A stretch of DNA of 27,274 nucleotides from Anaerolineaceae bacterium (GTDB lineage Bacteria > Chloroflexota > Anaerolineae > Anaerolineales > Anaerolineaceae). Numbering within the stretch: the stretch's first letter is position 1; each line of letters opens with the position of its first letter. The stretch is from positions 26,803 through 54,076 of the forward strand of contig WOZA01000097.1 in the NCBI GenBank assembly GCA_011620505.1, in the 5' to 3' direction. Position numbers and translations under genes: made by a program. The notes beneath the pieces are model-generated. The model worked only from the letters and a program-made list of their open reading frames with translations, made no database searches and was not told the DNA's origin. Positions 1-8,016 of this stretch are shown here, piece by piece.

Positions 1-1021
1 GCTCGAGCTCTGGATCACCTGTACCCAAGAGGGCGAATTGCCAGGGCTGGTCGGTGAGAGTTGGAAGCACATTTAAAATGTTGTGAATGCCTTTTTGGCG
101 GTCCAACCGGCTGATAGTTGTCAGAAGAGGAATATCCACATTGACTTCAAAACCGAGAGCTTTTTGGAGATCCAGTTTGTTCTTAAACTTTCCATCTATG
201 TTGTCGAGGCTAAAGTTGCTTGAAATCGCGGTATCCGTGGCTGGATCCCATTTGGATACATCAATGCCATTCAGAATCCCCATGATTTTATCAGTATGTT
301 TCTGTAAGTAACCTTCGATTCCACAACCATACTCAGGTGTCAGGATTTCCTTCGCATAATTTGGTGAGACAGCGATAATCTTATCTGCAGCAGAAAGCCC
401 CATTGGAAGGGGAGTAAATTTTGCCCAATCAGGCAGATCAGGATCACTGCTGGGTTCCAAACCGAGCGAACTCATGGCTTCCTGGGATCCCCAACCATTG
501 AACGGCAGGTTATGAACTGAAAGGATGGTTTTCACTCCAGCAAAAAATGGGTCATCGGCATAAGTCGTCTTCAGAGCATATACTGAAAGGGCAGTGTGCC
601 AATCGTTGGCATGCAGCAAGTCTATTTTCCAATCCAGGTAGCGCAAAGCTTCCAACAGTGCCAGGGAGAAGGTGACATATTTCATTCCATCAAGCGCCCA
701 GTCACCATGGTAAACCGGAGAATCGTGGTTGATGAATTCGTTGTCGAGCAGGTAGACCGGCACTCCACTGGTCTCACTGACGTATAAGTCTGTGGAAATG
801 GAGCGACCATTAGCCTCAAATGAGAATGTCCCGATCAGGCGGTGAGGTGGATTCAGTTTTTTTGTGACCGCATGAAAAGGCATAATGAGGCGAATATCAA
901 GAGCGCCTGCTGCCAGATCGCGAAGAGCTGGAGGGAGGGAGCCGGAAACATCACCCAATCCGCCGACTTTGGCAAAGGGGGCAACTTCCGCTGAAGCAAA
1001 TAGTACGTTGATCGGGTCCAT
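1..1021 (-). CDS. glgA: Glycogen synthase, ADP-glucose type (GT5), 3' end cut by window edge
   Basis: Transfers glucose from ADP-glucose to the growing alpha-1,4-glucan chain; cytoplasmic, glycogen synthesis. The frame is open from an ATG at 1019-1021 to the left edge (340 codons, about 70% of the usual 470-490 residues), so the C-terminus is missing. The family's N-terminal nucleotide-sugar loop is visible as K18-V-G-G-L-G-D24. Further family blocks are HANDWHTAL, a SVHNL segment, GILNGID, and RLDRQKGI at the start of the second Rossmann domain. An AGAGGG ribosome site lies about five bases upstream of the ATG. It follows the MtaD-CYTH gene by 17 bases on the same strand, so it is probably the last seen gene of that operon. 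Identification is firm; only the missing end limits it. Confidence 0.93.
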   Translation of the reverse strand, partial: MDPINVLFASAEVAPFAKVGGLGDVSGSLPPALRDLAAGALDIRLIMPFHAVTKKLNPPHRLIGTFSFEANGRSISTDLYVSETSGVPVYLLDNEFINHDSPVYHGDWALDGMKYVTFSLALLEALRYLDWKIDLLHANDWHTALSVYALKTTYADDPFFAGVKTILSVHNLPFNGWGSQEAMSSLGLEPSSDPDLPDWAKFTPLPMGLSAADKIIAVSPNYAKEILTPEYGCGIEGYLQKHTDKIMGILNGIDVSKWDPATDTAISSNFSLDNIDGKFKNKLDLQKALGFEVNVDIPLLTTISRLDRQKGIHNILNVLPTLTDQPWQFALLGTGDPELE

Positions 1022-1038
1022 CGCTACCCTCTACTTTT

Positions 1039-3030
1039 CTATTTCTCTAGTGTGTTTTCAACAATTTGCAGGTAGTCTAACGTATTTATCTGGGTAAGGT
1101 CCAGTCCAAGATAGTCTGCAAGTTCTCGAATGAGAGCGGTCTTTTGATCCGCATCCTGCCGGCTCCAAGTACGGCTCTTGATTTCAACGAATTTTCCAAT
1201 GGCGGGCGTTTGAATCATATCGAGATTGATGAAGAATTCGGTTTCTTTGTATTGTATCAAGTATCGCAGACGATCCTTCTCAATTTCGAGTTTCGATGAA
1301 GGTTTGAAGTACTCGTGATAGAAACGCAGGCTGTGGGTCGCCGGGGCGAGATAGCGGCTGCGGGAGAGCATGATCTTGGTATCGTTAATATCCCGGGGAG
1401 TGTCCAGTTCGCCAAGAAGGGTCAGGCGTGAACGCACGCTGGTGATCTTACCCATCTCATCGAGGAATTCATCTTCGCGGTAGCGCAAGCGCCCCTGGGA
1501 AGGTCTGTCAAAGCCAAAATAGGTGTCAAATTCGTGGTAATGGCGCTTACGCAGAACCAGTATGCCAGGTTTGGAAATAGCCTCTAAAACTGGCGCAATT
1601 GAGTCAACTTTTACCTTGACCTGAACTTCAAAGCTTTCCTCTTCAGCCGCGCCGCCGATCGCGATCAGTTTGGAATATACCGACTCCTCACGTCCCTTGA
1701 GGAATTCATCGATCTTTCTGGCAATTACAGTTGCTTCCGAGAGCAGCTGCTTCTCATCGACGGTTAGCAATTCCCGCTCCCTCATCAACCATTTTCCATT
1801 GACCATGGTATCAGTGACATCTGTTGATTTGGCAGCATAAATGATCTGGGCATAAATGCCATCAGGGTCTCTTAAGAAGCGCGGCTGATTGTGAACAGGA
1901 GAGATGTCTATCAGGATCAGGTCAGCGCGTTTCCCAGGTTCAAGGCTTCCGATAATTTCGTCCAGATAGAGTGCTTTGGCGCCGATGATGGTGGCCATTG
2001 CCAGGGTTTGGCGGGCAGGAAGCGCCGTTGGATCCCCGGAAGACGCCTTAGCGATCAGAGTGGCAAGCCGAATTTCCTCAAACATATCCAAATCGTTATT
2101 GGAGGCAGGACCATCCGTGCCAACACCCACGTTGCAGCCAAGCTGCAGCATCCGTGACACCGGTGCAAAGCCAGAAGCAAGCTTCAGATTGGAGGTAGGG
2201 TTGTGAGCAATTCCTACCCCCGCATGCTGCAGACTGCGTATTTCTCCTTCATCCAGGTAGATACAATGAGCCGCGATGAGCTTGGTTTCGAGCATACCGA
2301 ATTTGCGGATGTAGGGTACCACTGGCAGTCCTTGTTCTGCCCGGAGGTTCTCGACCTCGTCTTTGGTTTCTGAGACATGGAAGTGCACCCTGGCGTCATA
2401 TTTCTTTGCCAATTCTACGACCGAAGTAAGCACGTCCGGTGTGCAGGTGTAGACCGCATGGGGTGCGATTGCCGGGACAATCAGAGGATGATTTTGCCAC
2501 TTCTGAATGAGGTTTTCGCTCAGTGCAAGCGAATCTTCGAAAGATTCGGCATCTGGAGCTGAAAACTTCATCACTGTTTGACCAACCACCGCCCGCAGAC
2601 CAACCTCAGCAGTCGCTTCTGCAACGTGATCTTCGAAGTAATACATATCATTGAAAGTTGTAACCCCAGAGCGGATAAATTCTGCGCAACCCAATTTGGT
2701 ACCAAGCCGGACAAACTCAGGGGACACAAACTCGCGTTCCACCGGCATCATGTAGCCCATCAGCCAGACATCGAGGCGCAAGTCGTCAGATAGACCACGC
2801 AACAAGGTCATTGGGACGTGTGTATGAGCGTTGATCAGCCCAGGCAATAAAACTTTATTACCGCAATTAATCACCTCGGTCGCCTGGTAATTTGAAAGAA
2901 TGTTTTCCTGAGAGCCAACAGCAATGATTGTGTTGCCATCAATAGCGATCGCGCCTGGATCAAAGATTTCATAGTCCCGATTCATTGTCAGAACAATGGC
3001 ATTCTTAAGAATGGTTGTTAGGGTTTGCAT
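1039..3030 (-). CDS. mtaD: MtaD-like amidohydrolase (5'-methylthioadenosine / S-adenosylhomocysteine deaminase) fused to a C-terminal CYTH domain
   Basis: Residues 1-440 are a metal-dependent amidohydrolase of the MTA/SAH deaminase group, expected to deaminate adenosine-type thioether nucleosides. Visible ligands: H69 and H71 (NAHTH), H218 (HFHVSE, with E221), H255 (AAHC) and D306 (GTDG); their spacing matches the Thermotoga MtaD family. After a linker, residues about 466-655 form a CYTH (triphosphate tunnel) domain. It shows a degenerate ExExK start (E468-V-Q470-V-K472), Arg-rich strands R514/R516/R518 and R533/R535, E582/E584/K585/R587, and a G-K-F-V-E616-I-K618 block. The usual deaminase is about 430 residues, so the extra 220 are a true extension in one frame. 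The gene sits 9 bases after cinA and 17 before glgA. The deaminase call is strong, the exact substrate is not; the role of the CYTH part is unknown. Confidence 0.88.
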   Translation of the reverse strand: MQTLTTILKNAIVLTMNRDYEIFDPGAIAIDGNTIIAVGSQENILSNYQATEVINCGNKVLLPGLINAHTHVPMTLLRGLSDDLRLDVWLMGYMMPVEREFVSPEFVRLGTKLGCAEFIRSGVTTFNDMYYFEDHVAEATAEVGLRAVVGQTVMKFSAPDAESFEDSLALSENLIQKWQNHPLIVPAIAPHAVYTCTPDVLTSVVELAKKYDARVHFHVSETKDEVENLRAEQGLPVVPYIRKFGMLETKLIAAHCIYLDEGEIRSLQHAGVGIAHNPTSNLKLASGFAPVSRMLQLGCNVGVGTDGPASNNDLDMFEEIRLATLIAKASSGDPTALPARQTLAMATIIGAKALYLDEIIGSLEPGKRADLILIDISPVHNQPRFLRDPDGIYAQIIYAAKSTDVTDTMVNGKWLMRERELLTVDEKQLLSEATVIARKIDEFLKGREESVYSKLIAIGGAAEEESFEVQVKVKVDSIAPVLEAISKPGILVLRKRHYHEFDTYFGFDRPSQGRLRYREDEFLDEMGKITSVRSRLTLLGELDTPRDINDTKIMLSRSRYLAPATHSLRFYHEYFKPSSKLEIEKDRLRYLIQYKETEFFINLDMIQTPAIGKFVEIKSRTWSRQDADQKTALIRELADYLGLDLTQINTLDYLQIVENTLEK

Positions 3031-3039
3031 CTCTCTCCT

Positions 3040-4200
3040 TTAATTTTCAATAAACTTCCGTCGGATCATATCCAGAGCATAATTAACGGCCCAGGTTATT
3101 GCATCTCCAGCAGGTCCGCTATAAAGCCGATTGATTTCTGATAACTCACCATTGTGAAGTAAAGCGATCTGAACGTGCGGATCACTATCCTTGGGGCTTA
3201 GGACGACCCCAAGCACCATATCGGCATTCTTTTGTTCCTGATATTCATGCATCAGGCGATTTAGAGTCTCGCCTGAAAAGACCAGGTCAACATTATCACC
3301 GGTGAGCTGCCCGGTCGGCATGTGCGGCTTTAGCCGTTCAAAAATCTCACCATTGGTTCCACTCTCAATGATCGAGAGCCGCGTATTTGACTCGTTGAGT
3401 AGATTTGCGACTACTTGTTCAAGCGTCGTTTCATTTTCACCGTAGATATAATCTTTCAATTTTTCGCGGATTTCCTGCAGAACGGGTTTCATCATTGCTT
3501 CAGCCTCAGCAGCAGAATGGGCTTTGGCAGTGACGCGAATATCCGTCTGACCTGGATGAGCAAGAAGCCCAACGGTCGGATTGCTGAGCGTCTCCATGTC
3601 GCCGATAATTTCATCGATGCTGGATTCGCCTTTGGAAATGGTGTGAATCACCCAGGGAAGAATAATTTCATCGCACAAGTCATAGCGCTGCTTAAGGTAT
3701 TTCACCACAAAATTATTCATGAGATATTCCATCTCGCGCGGAACACCTGGCAGTGAAATCAAGGTCTTGCTGCCCAGTTCAACGTAAAATGCCGGGGCGG
3801 TGCCGACTGGATTGGGTATCGCAGTTGAATTTTCCGGAATGAATGCCTGACGCTTGTTGTTCGCCGTTGGAGCATGATTGTAGTGGCTGAACCGGTTCAG
3901 AATTTGTTGCCATAACTCTTCTTTGTAGACAAGTTTGACGTTAAAAACATTGGCAACAGCCTGCCGGGTAGGGTCGTCCACGGTTGGTCCGAGCCCACCA
4001 GTCGTGATCACAATATCAGCACGCATCAAAGCTTCCTGGAGGGTTGCGGTGATGCGCTGAACATTATCGCCTACAGTCGAAAGACGGTAAAGATCAACCC
4101 CAATATCACGGAGAGACCTGGCGATAAACCTTGAATTTGTGTCTTGGATCTCACCGAGAAGCAGTTCAGTCCCTATTGTTACTATTTCACATACAGCCAT
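3040..4200 (-). CDS. cinA: CinA-family protein with MoCF-like N-terminal domain and a degenerate C-terminal domain
   Basis: Residues 1-170 are the molybdopterin-binding-like (COG1058) domain of CinA, linked in this family to ADP-ribose or NMN metabolism. Seen: GTELLLGEIQDTN (10-22), the TTGGLGPTVDD block (66-76) and LPGVPREM (150-157). A middle domain follows to about residue 250. The C-terminal part (about 255-386) lies where CinA normally has the PncC nicotinamide-mononucleotide deamidase. The usual ESCTGG motif reads E279-S-G-T-N-G284, and the Tyr/Lys block and the GxAGP signature are poorly kept (only S-G-P-A-G near 361), so deamidase activity is doubtful. Length 386 is slightly short of typical full-length CinA (about 410-430). 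A run of AAGGG lies eight bases before the ATG. It appears to be first in the cinA-mtaD-glgA operon. Confidence 0.87.
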   Translation of the reverse strand: MAVCEIVTIGTELLLGEIQDTNSRFIARSLRDIGVDLYRLSTVGDNVQRITATLQEALMRADIVITTGGLGPTVDDPTRQAVANVFNVKLVYKEELWQQILNRFSHYNHAPTANNKRQAFIPENSTAIPNPVGTAPAFYVELGSKTLISLPGVPREMEYLMNNFVVKYLKQRYDLCDEIILPWVIHTISKGESSIDEIIGDMETLSNPTVGLLAHPGQTDIRVTAKAHSAAEAEAMMKPVLQEIREKLKDYIYGENETTLEQVVANLLNESNTRLSIIESGTNGEIFERLKPHMPTGQLTGDNVDLVFSGETLNRLMHEYQEQKNADMVLGVVLSPKDSDPHVQIALLHNGELSEINRLYSGPAGDAITWAVNYALDMIRRKFIEN

Positions 4201-4387
4201 AGTATTTCCCTTTATATGTAATTGACCAATTCTAACTTAAATAAGCAGAAAAGCCTAAATATTTGAAGGGCTGAGAAGTGATAATTTTACGAGGGAAGCG
4301 GTGCTCCTGTTCAGACACTTCAAGATGACATTCTCATCAATTACACTTGTCAATCCCTGGCAAATAATTGCGAAATAGAAGCGACGC

Positions 4388-4415
4388 TTGAGAACATGAG
4401 CGAAACGGTTATACT
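4388..4415 (+). promoter_or_regulatory. Sigma-70-type promoter for yraN-miaA, predicted to give a leaderless transcript
   Basis: TTGAGA (4388-4393), 16-base spacer, TATACT (4410-4415). Transcription should begin about seven bases after the -10 box, at 4422-4423, exactly where the in-frame ATG 4423 lies. The earlier in-frame ATG at 4396 falls inside the promoter spacer and would not be in the message. Confidence 0.65.
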
Positions 4416-4422
4416 TTTCGGC

Positions 4423-4800
4423 ATGAGTTCAAAAAGCAGGAAAGAGACCGGAAATTGGGGTGAAACGCTGGTGTTGGAGCATTTACTTTCCCAGGGCTAC
4501 GAATTAGTCCAGAGGAACTATCATTGCCGTTACGGTGAAGCTGATTTGATCATGCTGGATGAGACACGATTGCTGACTTGTGTTGAGGTGAAAACCCGCC
4601 TTAGTCAAAAATTTGGACCTGCGGAGTACAGCGTAGGCAAAAAGAAGCTGAAAGCGCTGGCCGCAACCATGAACGCATTCCTATATGAACACACTGAATT
4701 CCCGGAAATTTGGAACCTCGACCTTGCTGTTGTGGAAGATTTTGTTCCAGGCAGTGCGCCCATGATTCTGCATTTTCGCTCTGTAAAAATCGATGATTGA
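4423..4800 (+). CDS. yraN: YraN/UPF0102 family protein (predicted restriction-endonuclease-like fold)
   Basis: Small protein of the UPF0102 family, whose fold resembles Holliday-junction resolvases and other PD-(D/E)XK nucleases; cellular role not settled. Seen: the ETGNWGE start typical of the family, then RYGEADLIML and VEVKTR, together giving the family's E-x-D...E-x-K arrangement, then KKKLKAL. I chose ATG 4423 (125 residues). The alternative ATG at 4396 adds nine residues but lies within the promoter, and the family usually begins near the GxxGE motif. No Shine-Dalgarno sequence precedes either start, which fits leaderless translation. The stop overlaps the miaA start by 8 bases, so the two are translationally coupled. 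Confidence 0.85.
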   Translation: MSSKSRKETGNWGETLVLEHLLSQGYELVQRNYHCRYGEADLIMLDETRLLTCVEVKTRLSQKFGPAEYSVGKKKLKALAATMNAFLYEHTEFPEIWNLDLAVVEDFVPGSAPMILHFRSVKIDD

Positions 4801-5731
4801 GAAACCTCTCCTTGTGATTGTAGGCCCTACCGCTTCGGGCAAAAGTTCGCTTGCGATCAAGTTAGCGCATGCACTGGATGCTGAGATAGTTTCTGCAGAT
4901 TCGCGTTATCTGTATCGCGAACTTGAGATTGGAGTCGCCAAGCCAAGTTCTGCAGACCTTGCATCTGTGAAACACCACCTGATCAATGTTGCCAGTTTAA
5001 CAAATCCGTGGAACCTGGGGCTTTACAAGCAGTCCGCTACACAAATCATATCTGAAATTCAGCTGCGAAACCGGCTGCCAATCCTTACAGGAGGAACCGG
5101 GCAATACGTGCGCTCAATCTTACAGAACTGGCAGATCCCGTCCCATGGACCGGTTGGCCAATTGCGTGAGGATCTTGAAACAATTGGGGATCACATTGGA
5201 TTTGATAAACTCTATGAAATACTTAGCGCCATCGACCCCCAGGCAGCAGCCAATATTGACTATCGCAATCACCGCCGAACCATCCGGGCCTTGGAAGTGA
5301 TCCTGACTACTGGCAGAAAGTTTTCAGACTTTCGGGATAAAGAAAAGCCTCCTTACAACACCCTGATCATCGGGCTGGAGCTTCCGCGAGAGGTGTTGTA
5401 TGCGCGGATCGATGAACGGGTGGATGCCATGATCGGGCAGGGTTTGGTAGGGGAGGTGCAAAATTTGCTTGATGCAGGTTTAGGTCCTGTGCTTGAGACG
5501 ATGCGTGTGATTGGCTATAACGAGATCATTGCTCACTTACGAGGGGAAATTTCCCTGGAGGAAGCGGCGGCAATGATCAAACGTAACACGCGTGCCTACG
5601 TTCGCCGGCAGGCAAATTGGTTTAAGCCAACTGATCCAGATATCCACTGGTTAAACGCACAAGATCCAGCGCTATTGGAAAACGCGCTGGATCTTGTTCA
5701 ATTTAATTTTGGGATCAGGCCGGAAAAATAA
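4793..5731 (+). CDS. miaA: tRNA dimethylallyltransferase MiaA
   Basis: Adds a dimethylallyl group to N6 of adenosine 37 in tRNAs reading UNN codons. Length 312 is normal. Seen: P-loop GPTASGKS (11-18), the SADSRYLYRELEIGVAKPS segment with its substrate-binding Asp, the HHLINV block, LTGGTGQYVRS, and NHRRTIRALEVILTTGR near the tRNA-binding region. The common SADS-x-Q/V-Y pattern reads SADSRYLY here, a mild variant. The start ATGATTGA overlaps the end of yraN. Its last 17 bases overlap the 3' end of convergent ftsH, and a terminator-like hairpin lies across that overlap. Confidence 0.95.
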   Translation: MIEKPLLVIVGPTASGKSSLAIKLAHALDAEIVSADSRYLYRELEIGVAKPSSADLASVKHHLINVASLTNPWNLGLYKQSATQIISEIQLRNRLPILTGGTGQYVRSILQNWQIPSHGPVGQLREDLETIGDHIGFDKLYEILSAIDPQAAANIDYRNHRRTIRALEVILTTGRKFSDFRDKEKPPYNTLIIGLELPREVLYARIDERVDAMIGQGLVGEVQNLLDAGLGPVLETMRVIGYNEIIAHLRGEISLEEAAAMIKRNTRAYVRRQANWFKPTDPDIHWLNAQDPALLENALDLVQFNFGIRPEK

Positions 5732-5750
5732 CCGGTATGCCCTGATTTTT
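5714..5750 (+). terminator. Probable intrinsic terminator of yraN-miaA lying inside the miaA/ftsH overlap
   Basis: ATCAGG (5714-5719) pairs with CCTGAT (5741-5746). An inner CCGG (5720-5723) can pair with CCGG (5732-5735) around an 8-base loop, with a 5-base bulge (5736-5740). The stem is followed by five T residues (5746-5750). The stem is imperfect, so strength is uncertain. Confidence 0.4.
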
Positions 5751-7583
5751 CTCGACCGGCGGAGGGAAGATCGCCTCGAATTCCTCTTTGGTGATCGTTT
5801 CAACTTCGAGTAACTTCTCAGCGACAGCAATCAGTTTATCTTTGTAGGTTTCAAGAATCGCTTTTGCGGATTGATACGCTTCGCTGACTGCACGTTGGAC
5901 CTCGCGATCAATTTCCTGTGCCACCGCCTCAGAATAATCGCGCTGCTCAGAAATTTCACGTCCAAGAAATATCAATTCTTCCTTTTGACCATACACCATC
6001 GGTCCAAGTTTGTCACTCATGCCGAGACGTGTAACCATGCTACGGGCAAGTTTAGTGACCTGTTCGATGTCGCTGGAGGCACCAGAAGTAATATCGTTGA
6101 ACATGATTTCCTCTGCCGCACGACCGCCGAGCAATCCAACCATATCGGACATGAGCTTTTTGCGGCTCTCAAGGCTCCGATCCTCGGTGGGTAGTGCGCG
6201 CGTGAAGCCCCCCATCATACCGCGGGAAATGATCGACACTTTCTGCACCGGATCCCCTTCAGGCAGGGCATTGATTACGACGGCATGTCCGGCCTCATGG
6301 TAGGCAATAATTTTCCTTTCCTTGGGGTTAATCAAACGACTCTTTCGCTCCGGTCCGGCAATCACTCTTTCGATAGACTCTTCAAACTCCGCTTGTCCGA
6401 TGATTTTTTTACTTCTACGAGCGGCAAGAATCGCAGCCTCATTGACCAGGTTTTCAAGGTCAGCGCCGACAAAACCAGGCGTAGAACGGGCGATTTCCTC
6501 CAAACTAACTTCAGAAGAAACAGGCTTTCCGCGTGTGTGAACTTTGAGGATCGCCTCACGACCTTTGAGATCGGGCTTGTCGAGCATGACACGGCGATCA
6601 AAGCGACCAGGACGCATCAATGCAGGGTCGAGGATGTCAGGTCGGTTGGTAGCAGCGATAACAATAACATTTGTATCGGTTCCAAAGCCATCCATCTCGA
6701 CCAGGAGCTGGTTGAGTGTTTGTTCGCGTTCATCATGGCTTCCCCCAAGCCCTGCACCACGATGGCGGCCGACAGCATCAATTTCATCCACAAAAACGAT
6801 ACAAGGAGAATGCTTCTTGGCTTCGTCAAACAAATCCCGAACACGGCTCGCGCCAACGCCCACAAACATCTCAACAAATTCCGAACCGGAAATGGAGAAG
6901 AACGGCACACCAGCCTCACCCGAAACGGCTTTTGCCATCAAGGTTTTACCGGTACCGGGAGATCCCACTAACAGCACACCCTTTGGAATTCTTGCACCCA
7001 AAGCAATGAACTTCTGAGGTTCCTTCAGGAATTCAACAATCTCCTGCAGTTCTTCTTTGGCTTCTTCTACTCCAGCGACGTCTGCAAATGTGACTCCTGG
7101 ATGTTCACCGCTCAACATTTTAGCGCGGGACTTGCCAAATGCCATGGCGGCATTGTTCGAACCTTGCGCCTGCCGGATAAAGAACACGAAAAGGACTCCC
7201 ATCAGAATGAACGGGAGGAAGTTAAGCAAAGCAATGAGGGCTTCCGACCAAAAACTAGGTACAACGATCTGGATGCTGAGCTGCGGATCTCGCAGTTTTT
7301 CAGGAGAAACGCCAAGCTGGATTAACTGCTCAATCAGGCCACTTTGGGGGTCCTTGGAAGAAAATGTTGCAGTTTTCTGCTCGAGGCTTTTATACTGAAT
7401 CTCGACACGATCACCGTCGACCTGAATGCTGGAGACCTTACCAGCTTCAATGTCAGCTGCTAGTTGGTTTATTGGGATCTCAGTGCTGGCGAAGCTATTC
7501 TCCTGAACGCCATAGAAAACCATGGCAATCAACGCAAAAAGCAACAGCGCTGAGATAAAAAAAGACTGATTTCGTGGTTTCAA
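5715..7583 (-). CDS. ftsH: ATP-dependent zinc metalloprotease FtsH
   Basis: Membrane-anchored AAA+ protease that degrades membrane and regulatory proteins. Seen in order: first membrane segment about 8-25, an external domain, second membrane segment about 113-137, Walker A GSPGTGKT (207-214), Walker B with D266-E267, the second region of homology ATNRPDILDPALMRPGRFD (311-329), zinc site H429-E-A-G-H433, and third ligand D505 in SGASSDIEQ. Length 622 is normal. The start is TTG at 7581-7583; a strong GGAGG five bases upstream decides it. It has its own promoter (7625-7655). The C-terminal tail is convergent with and overlaps miaA by 17 bases. All catalytic residues are present. Confidence 0.97.
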   Translation of the reverse strand: MKPRNQSFFISALLLFALIAMVFYGVQENSFASTEIPINQLAADIEAGKVSSIQVDGDRVEIQYKSLEQKTATFSSKDPQSGLIEQLIQLGVSPEKLRDPQLSIQIVVPSFWSEALIALLNFLPFILMGVLFVFFIRQAQGSNNAAMAFGKSRAKMLSGEHPGVTFADVAGVEEAKEELQEIVEFLKEPQKFIALGARIPKGVLLVGSPGTGKTLMAKAVSGEAGVPFFSISGSEFVEMFVGVGASRVRDLFDEAKKHSPCIVFVDEIDAVGRHRGAGLGGSHDEREQTLNQLLVEMDGFGTDTNVIVIAATNRPDILDPALMRPGRFDRRVMLDKPDLKGREAILKVHTRGKPVSSEVSLEEIARSTPGFVGADLENLVNEAAILAARRSKKIIGQAEFEESIERVIAGPERKSRLINPKERKIIAYHEAGHAVVINALPEGDPVQKVSIISRGMMGGFTRALPTEDRSLESRKKLMSDMVGLLGGRAAEEIMFNDITSGASSDIEQVTKLARSMVTRLGMSDKLGPMVYGQKEELIFLGREISEQRDYSEAVAQEIDREVQRAVSEAYQSAKAILETYKDKLIAVAEKLLEVETITKEEFEAIFPPPVEKNQGIPVIFPA

Positions 7584-7624
7584 AACAACCTCCGTTAATT
7601 TAACGCTTTACGCATCTGTTTAGA

Positions 7625-7655
7625 ATTATACCAATAAGACGTATAGGATTGTCAG
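7625..7655 (-). promoter_or_regulatory. Promoter of ftsH
   Basis: On the minus strand CTGACA (7650-7655), a 19-base spacer, and a perfect TATAAT (7625-7630). The spacer is longer than the ideal 17. The GGAGG ribosome site and TTG start of ftsH follow within about 40 bases. Confidence 0.6.
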
Positions 7656-7689
7656 GCAGTGAAGCTTTGCACAAGTTTCTATTAGAACT

Positions 7690-8010
7690 CTAACGTTTCT
7701 CAGTTTCCTCGGGCAGGTGACACAGACTGCAACCGAGATTGGGGTTGCGTACTATTCCATGCGAGCGGGAACACCAGGCTTTTGCGCGAATACGCTTCCC
7801 AAACAAGGTCTTCTGGAAATAGGTCGTTAGGGCCATATTCTGACATCCGTTATTCTGAAGGATGCCAGGTACAGGGCAATTCTTACAGACAGCAGAGGTC
7901 CAATCCTTTTTATCCTGCGGATTGATGAGCGCGCGGCATTCCTCAAAATTACGTCCACGATAGTAATCTCCATAAAAGAATTTACATTCGCGACCGTCAG
8001 GAGTTTTCAT
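7690..8010 (-). CDS. Small eight-cysteine protein of unknown function, downstream of efp
   Basis: 106 residues, not recognised as a named family. It has eight cysteines (C9, C25, C42, C45, C56, C80, C94, C97), including two CxxC pairs, C42-KN-C45 and C94-SL-C97, so a structural zinc or an iron-sulfur cluster is likely. It is rich in Lys, Arg and aromatic residues and has no signal peptide or membrane segment. It starts 6 bases after the efp stop, with AGGGTC as a possible ribosome site lying across that stop, so it is probably cotranscribed with efp. No function should be assumed. That it is a real gene is supported by the ordered cysteine pattern and its tight placement. Confidence 0.75.
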   Translation of the reverse strand: MKTPDGRECKFFYGDYYRGRNFEECRALINPQDKKDWTSAVCKNCPVPGILQNNGCQNMALTTYFQKTLFGKRIRAKAWCSRSHGIVRNPNLGCSLCHLPEETEKR

Positions 8011-8016
8011 AGCTAT

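Noticed and set aside
6285..6971. Long plus-strand frame (228 codons) within ftsH
   Set aside because: It lies fully antisense to well-conserved FtsH motifs, has no family-like sequence and no ribosome site; a shadow of biased codon use.
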